Assembly (NCBI RefSeq): GCF_000518265.1
Contig: NZ_KI912411.1
Span: 248,001-312,000, forward strand
Length of the DNA stretch: 64,000 bases
Direction: 5' to 3'
From: Actinomadura oligospora ATCC 43269
GTDB taxonomy: Bacteria; Actinomycetota; Actinomycetes; Streptosporangiales; Streptosporangiaceae
In this document: one piece after another, positions 9,639 through 18,698 of the stretch
How positions within the stretch are numbered: position 1 is the stretch's first letter
How the letters are laid out: each line of letters starts with the position of its first letter
The notes under the pieces: model-generated
Seen by the model: only the letters and a program-made list of their open reading frames with translations
The model's database searches: none
Told to the model about the DNA's origin: nothing
Made by a program: the position numbers and the translations under genes

Positions 9639-9976
9639 CCCCGCACCAGTGGCCGGCACGCCCCACACGTCCCGACCACTGACCAATCCTCGGCTTTTCC
9701 AGGCAGGAGCGTCCTCGCCGCCTTGGCGGCCATCGGCCCGCGTCTCCTGCGGGCTCGCTGAGAACGGCGGCCCACCGAGATCCGCCGCGTACGGCCTCAC
9801 TCCTTGGTGAGCGGGGCCGGGTACGTCGTGCATGGGTGGCGATCATGACGCCGACAGCCGTGTAGAGCACCGCGAGCTGGGCCGGCAGATCGCCGGTCTC
9901 GGCCGCGCAATCGGCCCTGGCCGCCGATCACGGGGGCTGGCGGCCGTACCGGAGCCAGCCGTTCACCGACACGGGC

Positions 9977-10348
9977 GTGTGCGCGTTCACCGTGCGCGGC
10001 GACATCGTCCAGGACGAGGAGGAGGTCCGCACGCTCCAGACCTACCCGGACGGCACGGTCAAGCTCGAGGAGTTCCGGGGCCCGCTGGTCATCCGCTTCA
10101 CCGGCAACGGCCACTCGGTCGTCCGGGAGGTCTCGGGCTACGGGTGGTTCCACCACCTCAAGGACGGGACGCGGCGCGCACGTATCGACGGCGGCTTCAG
10201 CACCGGCGTCAAGCAGGGCAACATCGGCTATCCGGCCGGTGAGTACATCATCCAGGGCAAGTTCAACGTCGTCATGAAGGCGGGCGGGAACCAGATCATC
10301 TATCCCGCACACGCGACGGTCGAGGTTCTCTGCCAGACCCTGGCATGA
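9977..10348 (+). CDS. Hypothetical protein, N-terminus possibly lost
   Basis: From GTG at 9977 the frame encodes 123 residues (VCAFTVRGDIVQDEEEVRTL to HATVEVLCQTLA) with a regular beta-strand pattern and an aromatic centre (GYGWFHHLKDG). I do not recognise a family. The open frame continues upstream of the only usable start, back to a TAG at about 9859, and this extra stretch looks protein-like (ADHGGWRPYRSQPFTDTG, preceded by an Ala/Ser-rich stretch like the end of a signal peptide). No start codon is available in it. A simple reading is a secreted protein whose signal-peptide start was lost by mutation or frameshift near 9860. Confidence 0.6.
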   Translation: MCAFTVRGDIVQDEEEVRTLQTYPDGTVKLEEFRGPLVIRFTGNGHSVVREVSGYGWFHHLKDGTRRARIDGGFSTGVKQGNIGYPAGEYIIQGKFNVVMKAGGNQIIYPAHATVEVLCQTLA

Positions 10349-10351
10349 CGG

Positions 10352-10409
10352 GGGCTGGCCTGGATCCAGCGCAGCCTGGATCCAGCGCAGCCTGGATCCA
10401 GGCCAGCCC
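10352..10409. terminator. Hairpin built on three 16-bp tandem repeats, between convergent genes
   Basis: Directly after the stop at 10348, the unit TGGATCCAGCGCAGCC occurs at 10361 and 10377, with a third variant copy at 10393. The outer parts form a 17-bp inverted repeat (10352-10368 with 10393-10409). It lies between two converging genes, so a bidirectional terminator is likely. There is no T-run. Confidence 0.65.
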
Positions 10410-10449
10410 GAAGAACGTCAACGGTCGCAGGGTGGTGGGGGCGTTCGGG

Positions 10450-10932
10450 TTAGCAGTGCCAGCGGGTTACTGCGGAGGCGCGTTCGCCGTTCCAGGTGAT
10501 TCCTGCGCTCGCCCATACGCAGTGGCCTGCGCCGGGGACGGAGACCGGGCCGGCGTAGTAGGCGTAGTTGGCCAGGCCGCCGCCGGCGGGGTCGGAGACT
10601 TGGAGGTTGTACGGGGGGCTGCAGGGGGTGCTGCCCGCACACTGGTAGATGGTCACGCCCATTGGCTTGACGACGCCCCAGTCGACTGAGGCTGAGGTGG
10701 CCGTCGCGCAGTTCTGGCCTGTGGAGCTGTTCCAGTACAGGTTCAGGTAGCCAACGGTCGTGGATGTCTGGACGGTGTCGATCGGCTCGGTCTCCACCAG
10801 AGTGCCGCTGCAGCCGTCGCTCGCAATGGCGGGGCCGGCAGGGACGGCGGCCAAGGCGCTCTCGTTGTTCACGGCAGGTAGGAGCATTCCGACGGCGAGG
10901 GTCAGGAGCAGCGGGACGGCCTTGAGCTTCAT
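10450..10932 (-). CDS. Secreted hypothetical protein
   Basis: 160-residue protein with a clear Sec signal peptide (MKLKAVPLLLTLAVGMLLPA, likely cleaved near ALAA-VP). The mature part of about 130 residues contains six Cys (DGCSG, GQNCA, YQCAGSTPCSP, GHCVW, WHC-end), which suggests disulphides and an extracytoplasmic location. It ends exactly on a Cys. No family recognised. It is the last of three consecutive minus-strand genes for small secreted Cys-containing proteins downstream of the SARP-type regulator. Confidence 0.8.
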   Translation of the reverse strand: MKLKAVPLLLTLAVGMLLPAVNNESALAAVPAGPAIASDGCSGTLVETEPIDTVQTSTTVGYLNLYWNSSTGQNCATATSASVDWGVVKPMGVTIYQCAGSTPCSPPYNLQVSDPAGGGLANYAYYAGPVSVPGAGHCVWASAGITWNGERASAVTRWHC

Positions 10933-11001
10933 CGTTCTCCGGTCACATTCAGAGGCGGCCCTGCCGCATTGGCACGTCAGGGCAGCCTCACTCGAAAGGG
11001 G

Positions 11002-11427
11002 TCAGCAGCGGACGTCGGTGGCCTTGTTGGCCACATCCGGGTACCAGCCGACCGCGACGGTGCACTGGTCGAGCGTCGCCGCACCCCCTGACCACGCTTC
11101 GACGACCTGGCCGGGGCAGCGGAGGTCTTCCAGGAGGCGGCTGCCATTGCTCTGGACGGTCGCGATGGAGATGCAGATGTCCCAGTTGCTGTGCGCGTTG
11201 CGGTAGCTCTGCCACACGTACGCGTAGGCGTAGTTCTTGCCGCAGCCCTTGAACTGCTTGACCGACGCGAAGGTCTCGCCGCTGATGGTGATGTAGGCGG
11301 TCGAGCCGATCTGGACGGTGCTGGAGCAGCCGGGCGCCTGTTCAGCGTGCGCCGCCGTGCTGATGCCGAGGGTCATCGGGGCTGCCAGCGCGACGCCGAA
11401 CATCGCGCGGGTGAGCTTCCTCATCAT
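11002..11427 (-). CDS. Secreted hypothetical protein, paralogue of the upstream neighbour
   Basis: About 141 residues. The start is ATG-ATG at 11427/11424 preceded by GGAAAGGAACCC; a longer reading frame upstream overlaps the neighbouring gene and has no signal sequence. Signal peptide MMRKLTRAMFGVALAAPMTL runs to AHA-EQAPGC. The mature region contains VQIGSTAYITISGETFASVK and YAYAYVWQSYRNAHSNW, then a Cys at DLRCPG and a C-terminal Cys. The block YAYAYVWQS(Y/F)R and its surroundings recur in the next gene (11451-11915), so the two are tandem paralogues. Function unknown. Confidence 0.82.
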   Translation of the reverse strand: MMRKLTRAMFGVALAAPMTLGISTAAHAEQAPGCSSTVQIGSTAYITISGETFASVKQFKGCGKNYAYAYVWQSYRNAHSNWDICISIATVQSNGSRLLEDLRCPGQVVEAWSGGAATLDQCTVAVGWYPDVANKATDVRC

Positions 11428-11450
11428 GGGTTCCTTTCCGTGGTGATGGT

Positions 11451-11915
11451 TCAGCCGCACCGCTGGTCGGTCTGGCCGCTGCTGCTGTAGGAGCCGAAGA
11501 AGAGGGCGGCGTCGGCGTAGGTGCACCGGCCGGCGCCGGCGAAGCCGGGCGACCAGAAGTCCGCCTGCCGGGTGTCGTAGGTGATCCGGTGGCCGCCGTC
11601 GACCTCCACGCCGGGCGACTGGACCCAGATCTCACCCACGTCGACCGTCCAGGTGCCCGGGTGGCTGGAGCGGAAGGACTGCCAGACGTAGGCGTAGGCG
11701 AAGTTCTGGCGGCAGCTCGGCGACCAGTACTGCTTGATGGACATGGCCGGCTGCCCGTTCTCGTCGGACACCACCTTGGTGCTGCCGACCTGGTAGGCGT
11801 CGGAGCAGGAGCCGATCTCGGACGCGGAGGCCGGTGTGGCCGCCGCGACCAGCGGGGACACGGCGAGAGCGAGCGCGGCCAGTCCGGTGGAGACGCGGGG
11901 TATCGAGCGGTGCAA
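11451..11915 (-). CDS. Secreted hypothetical protein, paralogue of the downstream neighbour
   Basis: 154 residues from a TTG start at 11915, chosen because GAAGGGAGAAACC precedes it at the right distance and the translation then opens with a good signal peptide (LHRSIPRVSTGLAALALAVS to ASAS-EIGSC). An upstream in-frame start would put 38 non-signal-like residues in front. The mature part has YQVGSTKVVSDENGQPAMSI, FAYAYVWQSFRSSHPGTW, WVQSPGVEVDGGHRI and a C-terminal CG, and aligns with the product of 11002-11427. Twenty-three bp separate the two genes. Function unknown. Confidence 0.8.
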   Translation of the reverse strand: MHRSIPRVSTGLAALALAVSPLVAAATPASASEIGSCSDAYQVGSTKVVSDENGQPAMSIKQYWSPSCRQNFAYAYVWQSFRSSHPGTWTVDVGEIWVQSPGVEVDGGHRITYDTRQADFWSPGFAGAGRCTYADAALFFGSYSSSGQTDQRCG

Positions 11916-12259
11916 GGTTTCTCCCTTCGAAGGTCCGGGCCGTGCCCGGCGGTGCGGGCAGGCCCGAGGGGATCCGGTCGAGGTCGAGGAAGGGGGCGCC
12001 GACCAGCCGGCCGACGGGTGATGTGCCAAGGCTCCGGGGACGGGCTTCCGAAAACCTTCCGCCCCACTCCCCTCCGATTACCGTCGATGCACAAAGGCAC
12101 AAGCGTCGCGGAGGCGGTGGCCTGGCACTGGTCGGGGTGACGTCACACGCTCAAAACGGTGAGTGCCACCATCGGCGCATCAGTTACGGGAGCTGGCACG
12201 CGTACTGCCCCGCGCGAGGAGGCGTTCGTTTCTCGACCTGCTGGCGAAGGTCTCGGAAC
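11916..12259. other. Intergenic region between the secreted-protein genes and the SARP-type regulator
   Basis: About 344 bp with no supported gene. It lies between the 3' end of the SARP-type regulator gene and the TTG start of the secreted protein gene, both on the minus strand, so it probably carries the promoter for the secreted-protein genes. I could not identify a reliable operator or terminator. Confidence 0.4.
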
Positions 12260-15200
12260 CTAGTGGGAGACGCTTTCGCTCCCTGTCCGTTCGGGTGCCG
12301 GTTCCAGGTCCGTCATCAGCTGGTCGAGGCCGTCGACGGCTGTCAGGTTCCCGATCTGGCGGCAGAGGGCGCGGGCCGTGAGGTAGGCGGCGTGGGCTTC
12401 CAGGTCCCGGCCGCACCTCCGGTACGCCACCGCCAGCCACGCATGGACCTGCGCGAGGAAAAACGGGGAGGTGGACGACCGGCCCGGATTCCTGGCACTG
12501 TCCAGGTGGTCGATCGCCTGCGCCACTCGCCCCTCGGCCAGGTCCAGGCGGCCCATGACGTAGCGCGTCTGGACGCCCCCGACGTTCATGTTGAGCCGGG
12601 ACAGCAGATCCAGCCCTGAGCGGATGAGCGACGCCGCCCCGGGCTTGTCCAGTGACAGTGCCGACATCCCGCGCGTGAGCAGCGTGAACGCCTCGGACCG
12701 GACGTCCCCGCGATCCCGGTACAGCGCCAGCGCCTGCCCTGCCAGGTCGAAGGCCGCGGCGTGATCGCCGTGTTCTCGCTTGATGATCGCCAAGCGCTGG
12801 AGGGTGGTGGCCCGTTCGTGGGACATTCCGTGCCGCGTGGCGCGGTCCAGGCTTCGTCTCATCGCCGCGACGGACTCGGCGTGGCGGCCCTGTTCATGCT
12901 CGTTGAGGGCGAACTCGCGCTCGGCCCGGACGGCGGCGAGGTTGTTGCCGGCGCGTCCGGCGACGTCCCGTGCGCGGTTCAGGGTTTTCGTCGCCTCCTG
13001 GTGCCGTCCGGCAAGCCGCAACAGGGTGGCCCGCGTGGTGAGGGCCTCTGCTTCTGCGGCGTGATGTCCGAGTTCCTGGAAGGTCTTCAGGGCGAGCTCG
13101 ACTTCTCTGAGCGCGTTGTCGAAGTTCTGGGGCAGGAGGCATCGGGCCAGGCCGAGGCGTGTGGTGGCTTCGCCCATCCTGTCGGCCGCTTGCTGGCAGA
13201 GCGTCAGGGCCGTCCTGTGGGTGTGTTCCCAGTCGTCGTACTGGCCGCGGAGTTCGAAGAACTCGACGAGGTGGTGGCAGATGCCCCAGGCCGTTGTGGT
13301 CAGCCCTGCTTCGCAGGCTTGGGAGACGGCTGTGTTGAGGGCCAGGCGTTCTTCGTCATACCAGGGCAGGGGGTCGGAGATGATCTCCTCCGTCTCCCGT
13401 TCCGTCAGCCCCGGGTATGCCGTGGCCATGTCAGGTGTGGGGCTCCAACCTCGGTGGGCTCCGGTGTGGGCCTGGGCGGTGCGGACGAGCTGGAGCCAGG
13501 CGTCGCTGATGCGGACGAGTGCGGCGTACCTGGCTTGCTGGGGTTCTTCGGCGAGGCATTCCCTGGCGTACAGGAGGACCAGGTCGTGGAAGCGGAGGCG
13601 AAGTCGTCCGCCGGGGCCGCTTCTGGCGACTTCGAGGAGTCGGGCGTCGATGAGGGCGTCGATGAGATCCTCGGCTTCGGCAACGGGAACGCCGAGAAGA
13701 GGAGCGAGCGTCCAGGCGGCGAAGTCGGGGACCTGGATGAGGCCGAGCATCCGGAACGCGCGGCGTTGGGGTTCGCTCAGGCCCTGGTAGCCGAGGGCGA
13801 CGCTCGCGCGGACCTCCATGTCGCCGAAGGCGAGTTCGTTCAGGCGGCGCCGCTGGTCCCTGAGGCGTTCGACCAGGCGGGCCAGTGGCCAGTGGGGTCG
13901 GCTGGCCAGCCGTGCGGCGGCGATGCGCACGGCCAGTGGCAGGTGGCCGCAGAGCCGGGCGATGTCGTGGGCGCTGTCGAGCTCGGCGGCGACGCGTTCG
14001 GCTCCGACCACGGCCTCGAGGAGTCCGACGGCCTGCTGCGGTGAGAACACCTCCAGGTTGAGCGTCTGCGCGCCACTGAGCCCGGACAGTCGGGAGCGGC
14101 TGGTGACCAGGACCGAGCAGGACGGTGAACCAGGCAGCAGTGGCCGGACCTGCGCTTCGCCGGCGGCGTTGTCGAGGACGAACAGCATGCGCCGGCCGGC
14201 GGTTCGGGAGCGGAACAGCTCTCCGGCTTCGTCGGGGTCGTGGGGCATCGCGCTGTCGTCGACTCCGACGGCGTGCAGGAACCGGTGCAGGACGTCGATG
14301 GGGTCGGCGGGACGGGCATCGTGGCCGCGCAGGTTGACGTACAGGCGTCCGTCGGGATAGTCCGGTTCGACGTCGTGGGCGACCTGCAGGGCCAGAGCGG
14401 TCTTCCCGACTCCGCCCTGGCCGCAGATCACCAGCACCGGTACCGCCGGACGCTCCACCGCGCCGCGGGCCAGGCGCGCGCGAATCCAGTCTCTTTGCGT
14501 TTCCCGGCCGGTGAAGTCACCGATCGCCGCCGGAAGATTCACCGGTCGCGGCACCGCCGCCGCCTGCGGCGACTCTGGCTCGGGCGCGCCCACGTTGAGA
14601 CTCGGGTCTCCTGTCAGCATGGCGTGGTGGAGTGTGCGCAGCTCAACGCCGGGATCCAGGCCCAGGCGGTCCGCGAGAACTCCACGGCACTCCTCATATG
14701 CGGCCAACGCGTCCGCGCCCCGCCCGGCACGGTAGAGGGCGAGGATCAGCTGAGCCCAGAGCCGCTCCTGACAGGGGTGCTCGGCCACCAGGATCCTGAG
14801 CCCGGCCACCAACTCGGCGCTTCCGCCGAGCCTCAGCTCGGCATCGGCCCATTCGAGGGCGACGGTGAGCCGCCGCTCCTCCAGGAAGTTCTCGGCTCCG
14901 CTCAACCCGGGAGCGGCGTCGGCGATCGACCGTCCTCGCCACGTCCGTAACGCCGCACGGAACCGCTCGGCGGCCTCTCGCACTCGTCCTTCGGCCAGAT
15001 GGGCACGGCCTGCCCTCGCCGCAGCTTCCATTCCGGCCAGATCCAGTCTGTCCGGTTCGACATGCAACGTGTAGCCACGCGCATGCCGCTCGATCGAGCC
15101 CGTGCCCAGCAGCGAACGCAGCTGCGAGACCTGTTTGTGGAGTTGCTGCCCGGCGGTCGTCGGGGGCTCCTCGCCCCACAGCCAGTCGATGATCTGGTCG

Positions 15201-15343
15201 GCCGCGACATGCCTCCCCGCGTGCAGCGCGAGCCCGGCCAGAAGCGTCCGCTGCTTGGCCCCGCCGAGCTGCAGCCGGTCCCCGCCTCGCCACACCTCGA
15301 TCGGCCCAAGGATGAGGATCCGCACGCGGCCCCCGTCGCTCAT
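12260..15343 (-). CDS. AfsR/SARP-family transcriptional regulator (SARP + NB-ARC + TPR)
   Basis: 1027-residue regulator of the AfsR type. The N-terminus (VRILILGPIEVWRGGDRLQL, then KQRTLLAGLALHAGRHV) is the SARP OmpR-like winged-helix DNA-binding domain, followed by a bacterial transcriptional activator domain to about residue 250. From about residue 280 an NB-ARC/AAA ATPase has Walker A ICGQGGVGKTALALQVAH near 312 and Walker B-like RMLFVLDNAAGEAQVRPLL. The C-terminal 400 residues are TPR-like helical repeats (AEAEALTTRATLLRLAGRHQ). I chose ATG at 15343; a longer upstream start adds only low-complexity residues. Such proteins activate secondary-metabolite or secretion genes. The targets here are not shown; the divergent propeller-like gene and the downstream secreted-protein genes are candidates. 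Confidence 0.93.
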   Translation of the reverse strand: MSDGGRVRILILGPIEVWRGGDRLQLGGAKQRTLLAGLALHAGRHVAADQIIDWLWGEEPPTTAGQQLHKQVSQLRSLLGTGSIERHARGYTLHVEPDRLDLAGMEAAARAGRAHLAEGRVREAAERFRAALRTWRGRSIADAAPGLSGAENFLEERRLTVALEWADAELRLGGSAELVAGLRILVAEHPCQERLWAQLILALYRAGRGADALAAYEECRGVLADRLGLDPGVELRTLHHAMLTGDPSLNVGAPEPESPQAAAVPRPVNLPAAIGDFTGRETQRDWIRARLARGAVERPAVPVLVICGQGGVGKTALALQVAHDVEPDYPDGRLYVNLRGHDARPADPIDVLHRFLHAVGVDDSAMPHDPDEAGELFRSRTAGRRMLFVLDNAAGEAQVRPLLPGSPSCSVLVTSRSRLSGLSGAQTLNLEVFSPQQAVGLLEAVVGAERVAAELDSAHDIARLCGHLPLAVRIAAARLASRPHWPLARLVERLRDQRRRLNELAFGDMEVRASVALGYQGLSEPQRRAFRMLGLIQVPDFAAWTLAPLLGVPVAEAEDLIDALIDARLLEVARSGPGGRLRLRFHDLVLLYARECLAEEPQQARYAALVRISDAWLQLVRTAQAHTGAHRGWSPTPDMATAYPGLTERETEEIISDPLPWYDEERLALNTAVSQACEAGLTTTAWGICHHLVEFFELRGQYDDWEHTHRTALTLCQQAADRMGEATTRLGLARCLLPQNFDNALREVELALKTFQELGHHAAEAEALTTRATLLRLAGRHQEATKTLNRARDVAGRAGNNLAAVRAEREFALNEHEQGRHAESVAAMRRSLDRATRHGMSHERATTLQRLAIIKREHGDHAAAFDLAGQALALYRDRGDVRSEAFTLLTRGMSALSLDKPGAASLIRSGLDLLSRLNMNVGGVQTRYVMGRLDLAEGRVAQAIDHLDSARNPGRSSTSPFFLAQVHAWLAVAYRRCGRDLEAHAAYLTARALCRQIGNLTAVDGLDQLMTDLEPAPERTGSESVSH

Positions 15344-15632
15344 CCGCCCGCCCCCGTCCCCGACGCGCCGCCCCCGCACCGTCAAGATCACCCCGCCGGT
15401 GCGCCCGGGTCAAGTCTGTGTCAGACCTCGGTCGGCGCGGTTCCTCGCTGTTGAGGTTGAGGGGGCGCATGCCCTCCGCGGCGGTGGAAAGCGCCTGCCG
15501 CCCCACCAGACCGTGTCCGAGGTTTGTCAGCCCTGCTGTGCTCTCTTCGAGCCGTCAGGTGATCATGGGCCTTGGCGTGATCCGAGCGCCGGCCGCTGTG
15601 GCCGGTGCGCGACTCCCGAGGGAGATCTGACA

Positions 15633-16835
15633 GTGGTCCTTCGAACCCGTCTGAGCGACCGGTCCCGTGTGCTCGGCGTCGTTGCCGCGGTCGCTGCGGC
15701 ATCGCTGGTCGCCGTGCCCGGCGTCGCCATAGCCGACAGTGATCCTCCGGGGTCGGTGTTGTCCAATTACGAGACCGCGACGGGCGCGGTTCTGGGACGT
15801 GACGCTGGGCAGAGCTCGCCGATTCCCGGGCAGCCGGGCAAGAGTCTGTGGGTGTTCGGCGACACGCCGATCGCGGTCAACGGCTCCGTCTGCGACTGGT
15901 GCTTCATCCCCGGAAGTACGGCCGCCGTCAGCACCAACACGCCTGGCAAGGTTCCGGCCGGGCTCAGCGAGCTGCCCACACCGCCTGCGGCACCGACCCT
16001 TCCCAACAGCGACGCACCGAAGGTGTTCCTCCCGAACCGGACCGACCTGAAACTCCCAGGCGGGGCGGCCTGCGGCACCGACAGCTACTCGGCGTCCTGG
16101 GTGTCGGGCGCGACGCCGGGGCCCGACATGCCGCTGCGCTACAACGGGATCTCCTACAACGCCAGCAAGCTCGTCTTCCTCACCTACGGCACGTTCTGCG
16201 TGACCAAGAGCGCCATGATCAACGAGGGGTTCGGCGCGACCTTCTACGACCCCGCCGCCAACACCTTCGTCGCTCCGACGACCATCCTCGGCCAGACACC
16301 CGACGGCACCGAGAGACCGTGGCAGGAGAACCTCAGCTCACCGATCTTCTCCTCGGACGGCTACCTCTACATGTACGCCACCTGCAGCCCGTTCAACTGC
16401 TCGGGCGGCGGAAGCACCACCGTCGTCCGCACCCCGGTGACCGGGTGGAACAGCGGCCCGTCCTACCAGTGGGCGGCCTCGGCCTCGCCCACGGGCGGCG
16501 TCACCGGCTGGACCAGTACACCCGCCCAGGCCGTGACCGTCCTGCCCGGCCAGGCGGCGCTCACCCAGGTGGACGTCAAGTCCTATCCGGGCCACGGACT
16601 GATCATGCTCGGCCAGACCGACTTCAACGGCGCGTACCAGAAGTGGACGGCTTCATCCCCGGCGGGCCCATGGAGGGCGGGATCCTCCGGTCGGCTCGGT
16701 GAGTGCGCCACCTACACCAGCAACTGGTGCTACGCGTTCACCGGACACCCCGAACTGAGCACCTCGACCGGGACGATGGTGTCCTACTTCCGTCCCGACA
16801 GCAGCCGCATGCGGATGGACGTCGTCCCCTGGTAG
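15633..16835 (+). CDS. Secreted beta-propeller-like protein (DUF4185-like)
   Basis: 400 residues from GTG at 15633, preceded by GAGGGAGATCTGACA. A signal peptide (SRVLGVVAAVAAASLVAVPG to AIA-DSDPP) directs export. The mature chain has GKSLWVFGDTPIAVNGSVCD, SASWVSGATPGPDMPLRYNG, SPIFSSDGYLYMYATCSP and GHPELSTSTGTMVSYFRPDS, the kind of strand-turn repeats seen in five-bladed propellers of glycosidase-like DUF4185 proteins. The final FTGHPELST...VSYFRP resembles the closing blade. Several Cys pairs suit a secreted fold. Carbohydrate binding or hydrolysis is possible but not shown; the DUF4185 assignment is by general resemblance only. The gene is divergent from the SARP-type regulator, separated by 289 bp. 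Confidence 0.75.
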   Translation: MVLRTRLSDRSRVLGVVAAVAAASLVAVPGVAIADSDPPGSVLSNYETATGAVLGRDAGQSSPIPGQPGKSLWVFGDTPIAVNGSVCDWCFIPGSTAAVSTNTPGKVPAGLSELPTPPAAPTLPNSDAPKVFLPNRTDLKLPGGAACGTDSYSASWVSGATPGPDMPLRYNGISYNASKLVFLTYGTFCVTKSAMINEGFGATFYDPAANTFVAPTTILGQTPDGTERPWQENLSSPIFSSDGYLYMYATCSPFNCSGGGSTTVVRTPVTGWNSGPSYQWAASASPTGGVTGWTSTPAQAVTVLPGQAALTQVDVKSYPGHGLIMLGQTDFNGAYQKWTASSPAGPWRAGSSGRLGECATYTSNWCYAFTGHPELSTSTGTMVSYFRPDSSRMRMDVVPW

Positions 16836-16984
16836 CAGCGGATCCGTCTTCGCCCAGGTAGGCCCTGCGGACGGTTTCTCAAGGAGGCGAACGTCCGCAG
16901 ACCTCAACGGCGACCGCCGAACGACCTGCGGCGGTCCAAGACCGGGACCGGAACCTGCGTGATCGCCGTTTCGTCTGAATCGGT

Positions 16985-17992
16985 ATGCCCGAAATCGATC
17001 CGTCGGCCGTTCCGAATTCACCCGACGCCTGGCATGCCCTCGCCACCGAATGGGCCCAGGCATCCGGCGCCCTCTCGCAGCGATACCGGGACCTCATGCA
17101 GGGAGCGACCAACCACCTGGACGCCGATCCGCATGGCCCGTACGCCCTGGCGTGGCCGCTGGGCGTCCTGGCAATGACGGCCTGTCTGGGGGGCACGGCA
17201 CTGCCTGATGCGGAGCCTGTCGTGGCGGCCCTGACCGCTGCGTCCGAGCGACTGGACGGCGCGCCCTGCGACCACATCGACCACCCGTATCTGACGGACT
17301 TCGACGCCAAGGCTCTCGCCTGGAAGCTCCGGCCGGAGGAGATGGTGCTGCGGATCGTGGGCACCGGACCGCCACTGGACGATCCCGACCGGTGGAGGTG
17401 TCCGCTCAACGTCGCCGGGTTTGCGCGGGTGGCGGCCGAGGCGGTGTCCCCCGGCACCTTCGACGACGTCCCTGTTCAGGCCCCCGCGAATACCGGGCGG
17501 GGCTTGGAGCACCTCTCCGACGTGATCTATGACCACCCCTACGGCGACCCGTACGAGACCCTCGTCGGCGAGACCCGTGAGCTGCTGGAGGCCGCACTCC
17601 AGAACGCGCCCGGACTGCCGGGCCTGGTGGTCACCAACTGCGCACTGCTCCCCTATGCCGCCTCCGAGCGGGTCGAATCCGTCGAGGTCCTGGACGAGAT
17701 CATCACCGCCCTCGAAGCCGCCGCGCGACGCTGCGAGGACACCCCGAGGTGCGACCACGCCACCCATCCGGACCTCACCGACTTCGAGGACTACCGCAAA
17801 GACGCCGAACTGATGCTCACCCCCGGCGGACGGCGCGCCTACCGATGGCGGCAACGTTCGCTGGGCGGTATCCCGCTGGAAGCCTGGACCTGCCGCCACC
17901 ACCTCGGCATCGAAGCCGAAATCGCCCTGGACGACCTCCGCGAAGCCCGCGCCGACCTGACCGCCGAGGCCGAACAGGCCGACGAAGCCTGA
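16985..17992 (+). CDS. Hypothetical protein with an internal duplication
   Basis: 335-residue, acidic, soluble protein with no signal peptide and no family I recognise. The text SERLDGAPCDHIDHPYLTDF (about residues 90-110) recurs in altered form as ARRCEDTPRCDHATHPDLTD (about 250-270). In both halves it is preceded by a helical ALxAA stretch, so the gene seems to have arisen by duplication of a module of about 150 residues. The repeated CDHxxHPxLTDF motif has Cys, Asp and two His and could bind a metal, which is inference. No clear ribosome-binding site stands before the ATG. It stands alone on the plus strand. Confidence 0.72.
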   Translation: MPEIDPSAVPNSPDAWHALATEWAQASGALSQRYRDLMQGATNHLDADPHGPYALAWPLGVLAMTACLGGTALPDAEPVVAALTAASERLDGAPCDHIDHPYLTDFDAKALAWKLRPEEMVLRIVGTGPPLDDPDRWRCPLNVAGFARVAAEAVSPGTFDDVPVQAPANTGRGLEHLSDVIYDHPYGDPYETLVGETRELLEAALQNAPGLPGLVVTNCALLPYAASERVESVEVLDEIITALEAAARRCEDTPRCDHATHPDLTDFEDYRKDAELMLTPGGRRAYRWRQRSLGGIPLEAWTCRHHLGIEAEIALDDLREARADLTAEAEQADEA

Positions 17993-18221
17993 TCAGACCA
18001 GGCCGACGCCGCCACCCGTTGAGGATCGAAACCTAAGGCAGCGGTGGCGATCCGCATGGACTCGGACGCCCAGTCGGCCGTCCCGCCACGGCTGACTGCG
18101 CTGCCCGCCGTCACTCGGAGAGCACACCATCATGACGGAGCGAAGTCATAACCTGACTGGACGCGTTCAGGACGTCGAACGCGTCTGGGACGGCGCAACC
18201 CCCGACACCGGAGGCGTGAGC

Positions 18222-18698
18222 ATGGGACGCAGGATCGACTACCACGACGACCCGAACGCCCCGAAGGCCAACAGCCTCGTCCCGTCCGTGAACGTCGTCG
18301 TCACCAACGGCAAGAGCGAAATCCTTATGATCCGCCGCACCGACAACGACAACTGGGCCCTTCCAGGCGGAGCCATCGACCTCGGCGAGTCCATCGCCCA
18401 AGCAGGCGTCCGCGAGACCAAGGAAGAGACCGGGATCGACTGCGAGATCACCGGCCTCATCGGCCTCTACTCCGACCCCAAACACCTCATCCACTACACC
18501 AGCAACGACGAAGTCCGACAGGAGTTCTCCATCCTGCTCACCGCCCACCCGACCGGTGGCGTGCCCCGTCCCAGCGACGAGTCACGCGAAGTCGTATGGA
18601 TACCCGCTGAGACGGCGGCGGAGCGCAGGATGGATCGCTCGATGCGACTGCGCATCGGCCACTACCTGGCACGTCCGGCAAACCCGATCATCACCTGA
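18222..18698 (+). CDS. Nudix hydrolase
   Basis: Nudix-family pyrophosphohydrolase of 158 residues. The complete Nudix box GAIDLGESIAQAGVRETKEE plus TGI fits GX5EX7REUXEEXGU, so the metal-binding glutamates are present. The N-terminal strand SLVPSVNVVVTNGKSEILMI and DNWALPGG are typical. I prefer ATG at 18222 (MGRRIDYHDDP) because GGAGG lies seven bases upstream and homologues that I remember start there; ATG at 18132 would add 30 residues of unrelated text. The substrate (nucleotide sugar, dNTP or other X-diphosphate) cannot be told from the sequence. Confidence 0.92.
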   Translation: MGRRIDYHDDPNAPKANSLVPSVNVVVTNGKSEILMIRRTDNDNWALPGGAIDLGESIAQAGVRETKEETGIDCEITGLIGLYSDPKHLIHYTSNDEVRQEFSILLTAHPTGGVPRPSDESREVVWIPAETAAERRMDRSMRLRIGHYLARPANPIIT

